Source: a virus. Taken from it: a stretch of DNA of 46,672 nt. Shown here one piece after another: positions 41,593 through 46,672 of this stretch; within the stretch, counting starts at the first letter, position 1; each line of letters starts with the position of its first letter. The position numbers and the translations under genes are program-made. Under the pieces are notes generated by a model. The model searched no databases. It was given only the letters and a program-made list of their open reading frames with translations, and was not told the origin of the DNA. Location: IMG/VR virus record IMGVR_UViG_3300025849_003570, positions 1 through 46,672 of that record; one strand, 5' to 3'.

Positions 41593-42939
41593 ATGACATT
41601 ACAAAAGCTAAATTCATACGGAAAAGGATTCCAACTCAAAGTACTTGGTTCCCTATTAACAGACAAAACTTTTCTTCTCAATGTACGTGATGTACTAAGA
41701 GATGATTACTTTGATTCTGATGCACATAAGTGGATAGTCAACCAGACTGTAAATTATTTTGATAAGTACCATACAACTATTACTATGGATGTTCTTAAAG
41801 TAGAACTTCAAAAAGTAGAAAATGATGTACTACAGGTTGCTTTAAAAGAAGAATTGAGAAATTCATACCAAGCCTCTCAAGATGATTTAAAGTACATACA
41901 AGAAGAGTTTGCTACTTTCTGTAAAAACCAAGAAATGAAAGGAGCAATTCTAGCATCAGCAGACCTACTTAAAGAAGGTGACTTCGACGGCATTAGAGAC
42001 ATGATCGAACGTGCTATGAAAGCCGGTATGGATAAAAATATAGGCCATGAGTATAATGTTGATATCGAAACTAGATACAGAGAAGACTATAGACCTACAA
42101 TTCCTTCACCTTGGCCTATACTTAATGATGCTATACAAGGTGGTTGGGGTCCTGGAGATTTAATTATAATGTTCGGTAACCCCGGAGGAGGTAAATCCTG
42201 GACTATGGTAGCTGCAGCAGCACATGCTGTTAAATCAGGTCATAATGTTAATTTTTACACCCTTGAATTAGGAGAAGACTATGTAGGGAAAAGATTTGAC
42301 TGCTACTTAACAGGTTACTCAATTGACGAAGTCAATAATCATAGAAAAGAAGTAGAAAAGGTAGTAAATGGGTTAAAAGGTAGGTTAATTGTAAAAGAGT
42401 ATGCCCCTAAAAATGCTACTGTCAATACTATTAAATCTCATATACAGAAGTGTGTAGATATGGGACATAAACCTGACCTGGTAATTATAGATTATGTTGA
42501 TTACCTCCGAGCACCGTCAAAAGGCAAATATGCAGAACGCAAAGATGAAATTGACGATGTGTTTATTGCTACAAAAGGTTTAGCTAAGGAGTTAAAGATT
42601 CCAATCCTTACTCCCTCACAGGTAAATCGAATGGGAGCCAAAGATAATATTATAGAAGGTGACAAAGCTGCCGGTTCTTATGATAAAATGATGGTCGCCG
42701 ACCTCTGTCTTTCCTTATCTAGACAAAAAGAAGATAAAGTTCTTGGTACAGGAAGAGTCCATGTAATGAAAAATAGATACGGCCAAGACGGCATGACTTA
42801 TAACGTTACAATGGATACAAACAATGGTCATATTGAATTTCAAGGCAAAGCAGATTTATCTGAAGAACTTGGTCCTAACGGAGAAGATAACTTCTCTATC
42901 TCCCAAGCCAAATTAACTAAATTATTTGAGAAAATTTAA
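41593..42939 (+). CDS. dnaB: Replicative DnaB-like helicase (T4 gp41-like)
   Basis: This 448-residue protein has an N-terminal helical domain (about 1-140) and a RecA-like DnaB C-domain. Walker A is G195-NPGGGKS202. After NFYTLELGEDYVGKRF comes the Walker B strand LVIIDYVDYLRAP. LKIPILTPSQVNRMGAKD is the glutamine-containing sensor motif, and KNRYGQDGMTYNVTMD closes the core. Length is near T4 gp41 (475). It unwinds DNA as a hexamer at the fork; no separate primase is seen in this window. An intrinsic terminator follows 47 nt after the stop. Confidence 0.9.
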   Translation: MTLQKLNSYGKGFQLKVLGSLLTDKTFLLNVRDVLRDDYFDSDAHKWIVNQTVNYFDKYHTTITMDVLKVELQKVENDVLQVALKEELRNSYQASQDDLKYIQEEFATFCKNQEMKGAILASADLLKEGDFDGIRDMIERAMKAGMDKNIGHEYNVDIETRYREDYRPTIPSPWPILNDAIQGGWGPGDLIIMFGNPGGGKSWTMVAAAAHAVKSGHNVNFYTLELGEDYVGKRFDCYLTGYSIDEVNNHRKEVEKVVNGLKGRLIVKEYAPKNATVNTIKSHIQKCVDMGHKPDLVIIDYVDYLRAPSKGKYAERKDEIDDVFIATKGLAKELKIPILTPSQVNRMGAKDNIIEGDKAAGSYDKMMVADLCLSLSRQKEDKVLGTGRVHVMKNRYGQDGMTYNVTMDTNNGHIEFQGKADLSEELGPNGEDNFSISQAKLTKLFEKI

Positions 42940-42985
42940 TATATATTTTGCTTTAAATTAGAATATATACCATATTTATCTCTAC

Positions 42986-43026
42986 ATCCTTGACGGCCTT
43001 GTAGATAAGACCCGAGGATTTTTTTT
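42986..43026 (+). terminator. Probable Rho-independent terminator after the helicase gene
   Basis: ATCCTTG (42986-42992) can pair with CGAGGAT (43013-43019), with one T·G wobble; an inner GG/CC pair follows a short bulge. Eight T residues (43019-43026) follow directly. The GC-rich piece stands out. It separates the replication module from nrdB. Confidence 0.65.
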
Positions 43027-43054
43027 ATCTCAATTTACAATTACCTATTAATAT

Positions 43055-44029
43055 ATGAGCCTACTACAAGAAAGAGTCGTTTACAAGCCTTTTGAATATC
43101 CACAAGCATTTGACTATTGGTTAAAGCAACAACAAGCTCACTGGTTACACACAGAAGTGCCGATGGCACAAGACGTAACAGATTGGAGTTCTAACTTAAA
43201 ACCCCATGAAAAGAACCTAATTGGAGGAATATTAAAGGGTTTCGCACAAACAGAAACAGTAGTTAATGACTACTGGACAGGTCTAGTAACTAAATGGTTT
43301 AGAAAGCCAGAGGTAATAGCAATGAGTGTTACTTTTGGTTCGTTTGAAACAATTCACGCAGAAGCTTATTCTTTACTAAACGAACAATTAGGGTTAGATA
43401 ACTTTGCTGAATTTTTAGAAGATGAATCTACGATGGCTAAAATACAGTCGTTAATGGATGTCAGGGATTCTCATGAAGAACCAGACTGGCACCAAAGAGC
43501 TGTTTCTCTCGCAATCTTTTCTGCCTTCACAGAAGGTGTTAACTTATTCTCATCCTTTGCAGTGTTACTTTCATTTAAAATGAGAAACCTTCTTAAAGGA
43601 GTTGGACAAATAGTTGAATGGTCTGTGAGAGATGAATCACTTCACTCAGAAGCTGGCTGTTGGTTATTTAGAACCTTAATGAAAGAACATCCAGAATTTA
43701 AGACCGAAAGGTTAGAAGAGGATATTAGAGTAGCAGCAACACTTGCTATTAAATTAGAGTTTGATTTCATCGACAAGGTATTTGAGATGGGAGATTTAGA
43801 GAATCTTACTAAAGACGAAATTAAAAACTTTATTAAGCATAGAGTCAATACTAAAATGGGCGATTTAGGTCTAAAACCTTTAATCCCATCATCAGAGATC
43901 GATAAAGGAGCATTGAAGACTATGAAATGGTTTGATGCAGTTATAGCTGGCAAACAGCAAACAGATTTCTTTGCAAATAGAGTTACAAATTACGCTAAGG
44001 GTCATATGGATTGGAGCGCAGCATTTTAA
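43055..44029 (+). CDS. nrdB: Ribonucleoside-diphosphate reductase beta subunit, class Ia
   Basis: This 324-residue R2 protein supplies the tyrosyl radical. FETIHAEAYSLLNEQ carries the iron-binding Glu/His and, in the last Tyr, the radical position. EEPDWHQRAVSLAIFSAFTEGVNLFSSFAVLL and VEWSVRDESLHSEAGCWLF provide the other metal-binding acidic residues and His. It works with NrdA 14 nt downstream. It lets the phage make dNTPs for its own replication. No intein is seen. Confidence 0.92.
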   Translation: MSLLQERVVYKPFEYPQAFDYWLKQQQAHWLHTEVPMAQDVTDWSSNLKPHEKNLIGGILKGFAQTETVVNDYWTGLVTKWFRKPEVIAMSVTFGSFETIHAEAYSLLNEQLGLDNFAEFLEDESTMAKIQSLMDVRDSHEEPDWHQRAVSLAIFSAFTEGVNLFSSFAVLLSFKMRNLLKGVGQIVEWSVRDESLHSEAGCWLFRTLMKEHPEFKTERLEEDIRVAATLAIKLEFDFIDKVFEMGDLENLTKDEIKNFIKHRVNTKMGDLGLKPLIPSSEIDKGALKTMKWFDAVIAGKQQTDFFANRVTNYAKGHMDWSAAF

Positions 44030-44042
44030 ATAAAATTATTTT

Positions 44043-45758
44043 ATGAGTAGTATAATAGACACCTCCAATTGGGAGGCAGGTAAGGATTACCCAGATTGGA
44101 TGAACGAAATTTCACTAGCAACAATATCAAAAGGGTATTTACTTCCTAATGAAACTCCAAAAACAGCGTATAAAAGAGTTGCATCTACAGTTGCTAAGAG
44201 ATTGGATAGACTTGATCTGGAATCAAAGTTTTTTAGGTACATGTGGAAAGGATGGTTAAATTTAGCTTCTCCGGTTCTCTCTAATACCGGTACAGACCGT
44301 GGCTTACCCATTTCGTGTTTTGGAATAGATACTCCTGATTCAATTCGGGGTATCGGCCTGACAAATGCTGAGTTAATGAGGTTAACATCTTTAGGCGGTG
44401 GAGTAGGAATTGGATTATCAAAAGTAAGAGGAAGAGGAGTAAAGATTGGCACCGGTGAAACTGAACAATCAGAAGGAGTAATTCCTTGGGCTAAAATTTA
44501 CGATTCTACAATCATTGCAACCAATCAAGGAGCAGTAAGAAGAGGAGCAGCATCTGTTAATTTAGATATAAATCATCCCGATATTAAGGAATTTTTACAA
44601 ATTAGAAGACCAAAGGGAGATCCAAACAGACAATGCCTAAACCTACACCAGTGTATCGTTATAGATGATACCTTTATGCAGAAACTAGATAGAAGAGATC
44701 CAGAAGCTATGGAGCTATGGGTAGAAATACTTAAATCTAGAGTTGAAACCGGAGAACCTTATATTATGTTTAAGGATAACGTAAATAATGCAAATCCTCC
44801 TGCATATACAAGAAATAATCTGGATGTAACAATGACAAATATATGTTCTGAAATTACATTACATACAGATGAAGAACATTCCTTCATTTGCTGTCTATCC
44901 TCAGTTAACATAACTAAATGGCATGAATGGAAAAATACAGATTTAATTGAAACTGCGGTTTACTTCCTTGACGGAGTTATGGAAGAGTTTTTAATTAAAA
45001 CAAATGGTAAGGATTCATTAGTTAGATCTAATAGATCAGCCAAAAAAGGAAGAGCAATTGGTTTAGGAGTATTAGGATGGCATACCTTCTTGCAGAATGA
45101 AAGAATACCTTTCGTATCCCTTGCAGCAACATCATATACTCATCAAATTTTCTCTAAAATTAAGTCACAAGCAGAAGATGCTTCAAGAAAGTTGGCTGAA
45201 GAATACGGAGAACCTTTATGGTGTAAAGGAACGGGTATGAGAAATAGTCATTTAATTGCTATTGCACCTACAGTATCAAATAGTACACTAGTAGGCGGTA
45301 TCTCCGCTGGAATTGAACCAGTTCCCGCTAACGTATACACATTTAATTCTGCCAAAGGAACTTTCATCAGGAAAAACCCAGCTTTAGAATTGTTTTTAGA
45401 AGAAAAAGGAGCAAATACTGAAGAAGTATGGGATCAAATTATGAGAGATAGAGGCTCGGTTGCTAATCTCCCCGAAGATGTTATGTCTGTTGAGGATAAA
45501 GAAGTCTTTTTAACTTTTGCTGAAATAAACCAGCTAGGATTAGTAGAGCAAGCCGCAGTTCGTCAAAAATACATAGACCAGACTCAATCTTTAAATTTAG
45601 CTTTTGACCCAACAGATAGTCCTAAGTTTATTAACTTAGTTCACCAAACAGCTTGGAAATTAGGGGTAAAAACACTATATTACCTAAGAACTGATTCTGT
45701 CATTAATGGAGATATTGGTTCAAGAACATCAGAAGACTGTCTATCATGCGATGGCTAA
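44043..45758 (+). CDS. nrdA: Ribonucleoside-diphosphate reductase alpha subunit without an ATP-cone
   Basis: This 571-residue R1 protein contains LASPVLSNTGTDRGLPISCFG, with the first redox Cys. LTSLGGGVGIGLSKVRG, NQGAVRRGAASVNLDINHPDI and MTNICSEITL (radical Cys and Glu) follow, then FICCLSSVNI with the second redox Cys. The C-terminal SEDCLSCDG is the swinging Cys pair. E. coli NrdA is ~760 residues and begins with an ATP-cone that senses dATP. Here the chain opens straight into the catalytic barrel region, so dATP overall inhibition is probably absent. It pairs with nrdB upstream. Confidence 0.92.
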   Translation: MSSIIDTSNWEAGKDYPDWMNEISLATISKGYLLPNETPKTAYKRVASTVAKRLDRLDLESKFFRYMWKGWLNLASPVLSNTGTDRGLPISCFGIDTPDSIRGIGLTNAELMRLTSLGGGVGIGLSKVRGRGVKIGTGETEQSEGVIPWAKIYDSTIIATNQGAVRRGAASVNLDINHPDIKEFLQIRRPKGDPNRQCLNLHQCIVIDDTFMQKLDRRDPEAMELWVEILKSRVETGEPYIMFKDNVNNANPPAYTRNNLDVTMTNICSEITLHTDEEHSFICCLSSVNITKWHEWKNTDLIETAVYFLDGVMEEFLIKTNGKDSLVRSNRSAKKGRAIGLGVLGWHTFLQNERIPFVSLAATSYTHQIFSKIKSQAEDASRKLAEEYGEPLWCKGTGMRNSHLIAIAPTVSNSTLVGGISAGIEPVPANVYTFNSAKGTFIRKNPALELFLEEKGANTEEVWDQIMRDRGSVANLPEDVMSVEDKEVFLTFAEINQLGLVEQAAVRQKYIDQTQSLNLAFDPTDSPKFINLVHQTAWKLGVKTLYYLRTDSVINGDIGSRTSEDCLSCDG

Positions 45759-45773
45759 TACTCTGTTACTGTT

Positions 45774-46672
45774 ATGAATAAAATAGAAGAAATATTTAAA
45801 GCTTGGAATATTGCTTTTAAACCAGATAGCAGTCAGACTAGTTTAGCTGCAAAAAGAATTGAAATTTGTAATTCTTGTGAGCATAAAAAAACTGATTTAG
45901 GTATTAATAGATGCGGAGTATGTGGATGCGCATTAAAGGGCAAAGTCTTCTCACCTGTTGAAGGTGCTTGCCCTGAGGGAAAATGGAATACAATAGATAA
46001 AGAAGTTATGGATAAAGAAAATCTAATTACACCAGAAGATACGATTTTTGTTCAAATTGCATCTTATAGAGATCCCGAACTAGTCCCAACCCTCACTGAT
46101 TTATTAGAAAAAGCAGATTATCCGGATAATTTAAGGGTAACTATTGCTTGGCAAACTTCTAAAGATGACCAGTGGGATAACTTAGATAAATTTCAAGATG
46201 ACAAGCGGGTTACTATACTCACTATACCATATCAAGATTCAAAAGGAGCATGCTGGGCAAGGAATAAAATACAAAAGGAATATAAAGGGGAAAAATATAC
46301 CTTTCAATTAGATTCTCACCATAGGTTCACCCAAGGTTGGGATAGTTCACTTATTAAAATGTTAAGGTACCTGCAGAGAATAGACCATAAAAAACCTCTT
46401 ATTACCGGGTACTTACCCTCATATAACCCTGAAGATGATCCTGCAGGAAGATCAAATGAACCGTGGTTAATGAATTTTGATAGGTTCACACCCGAAGGAG
46501 TAGTATTCTTTCTTCCAGCTTCAATACCAAATTGGGAATCAGCAACAGAACCAGTCCCTTCAAGATTTTATTCAGCACACTTTGCATTTACTTTAGGTAA
46601 ATTCGTTGAGGAAGTACCTCATGACCCTGATTTTTATTTCCATGGTGAAGAGATATCTATAACAGTACGAGC
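45774..46672 (+). CDS. Zinc-ribbon-like domain fused to a GT60-type glycosyltransferase (partial, runs off the right edge)
   Basis: ATG 45774 opens a frame with no stop through 46672 (299 codons visible). Residues 28-71 form a small Cys-rich module: C32-x2-C35, C47-x2-C50-x-C52 and C66-P-E-G-K-W. This looks like a zinc-ribbon (DUF6171-like). From about residue 85, FVQIASYRDPELVPTLTDLL, then RVTIAWQTS and FQLDSHHRFTQGWDSSLIKML match the GT60/GlcNAc-transferase family. That family includes eukaryotic Skp1 GlcNAc-transferase, and D-S-H is its metal motif. The ribbon may bind a substrate or partner. It lies 15 nt after nrdA. Confidence 0.75.
   Translation, partial: MNKIEEIFKAWNIAFKPDSSQTSLAAKRIEICNSCEHKKTDLGINRCGVCGCALKGKVFSPVEGACPEGKWNTIDKEVMDKENLITPEDTIFVQIASYRDPELVPTLTDLLEKADYPDNLRVTIAWQTSKDDQWDNLDKFQDDKRVTILTIPYQDSKGACWARNKIQKEYKGEKYTFQLDSHHRFTQGWDSSLIKMLRYLQRIDHKKPLITGYLPSYNPEDDPAGRSNEPWLMNFDRFTPEGVVFFLPASIPNWESATEPVPSRFYSAHFAFTLGKFVEEVPHDPDFYFHGEEISITVR

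Noticed and set aside
42971-42980. CATATTTATC resembling the late box before nrdB
   Set aside because: It lies upstream of the terminator at 42986-43026, so it could not drive nrdB as a simple promoter.
1-46672. CRISPR arrays, tRNA genes, insertion sequences, integrase or attachment sites
   Set aside because: Reading through both strands I saw no spaced direct repeats, no cloverleaf-like T-loop sequences outside genes and no transposase or integrase motifs.

Overview
The window is part of the genome of a contractile-tailed, T4-like (myovirus) bacteriophage. The evidence is a tail sheath, tail tube, tape measure and baseplate block (26269-36777). It is followed by phage replication genes (ssDNA-binding protein, UvsX-type recombinase, 5'-3' exonuclease, DnaB/gp41-type helicase) and a class Ia ribonucleotide reductase. 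Base composition is strongly AT-rich. Genes are tightly packed, with many 1-4 nt stop/start overlaps. Strong Shine-Dalgarno sequences are mostly missing and A/T-rich leaders precede most ATGs, which fits a Bacteroidota-type host. That host guess is an inference; nothing in the window proves it. I recognised no tRNA, CRISPR array, integrase or transposase.

Layout. 1-98 is the end of an upstream gene. 120-25894 is a ~26 kb accessory cassette for glycan and small-molecule modification. Its rightward arm (120-15597) holds a DxD-type glycosyltransferase-like protein, a methyltransferase and a GT2-like protein. It continues with two GT7 enzymes that each carry a LamG-like insert, two N-twitch radical SAM enzymes flanking a free-standing LamG-like protein, and a SPASM-type radical SAM enzyme. 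It ends with an aminotransferase/APH-kinase/nucleotidyltransferase trio and an SGNH-type protein. The leftward arm (25173 down to 15622) holds two further SGNH-like proteins, three NAD-dependent epimerases, an RmlC-type epimerase and a 2OG-Fe(II) oxygenase-like protein. It also encodes an internally duplicated 855-residue GT10-like protein and separated alpha and beta pieces of a thiamine-diphosphate E1-type enzyme. Together these look able to make one or more unusual nucleotide-activated sugars or amino alcohols and attach them to a surface or virion target. The actual product cannot be read from sequence.

26269-36777 is the tail module (sheath, tube, chaperone pair with a probable programmed frameshift, tape measure, baseplate proteins). 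36814-42939 is the replication module, which starts with a divergent family-A DNA polymerase rather than a T4-type family-B enzyme. 43055-45758 is nrdB-nrdA. From 45774 a GT60-type glycosyltransferase with an N-terminal zinc-ribbon-like region runs off the right edge.

The most notable observations are: (i) LamG-like domains inserted inside GT7 catalytic folds next to duplicated N-twitch radical SAM genes; (ii) a T7 slippery run that joins the tail chaperone gene to a start-less downstream reading frame just before the tape measure; (iii) the divergent Pol A; (iv) two genes broken at A/T homopolymers, which may be real decay or read errors; and (v) a recurrent CTATTTAT box before late genes and a 16-bp palindrome between divergent operons.
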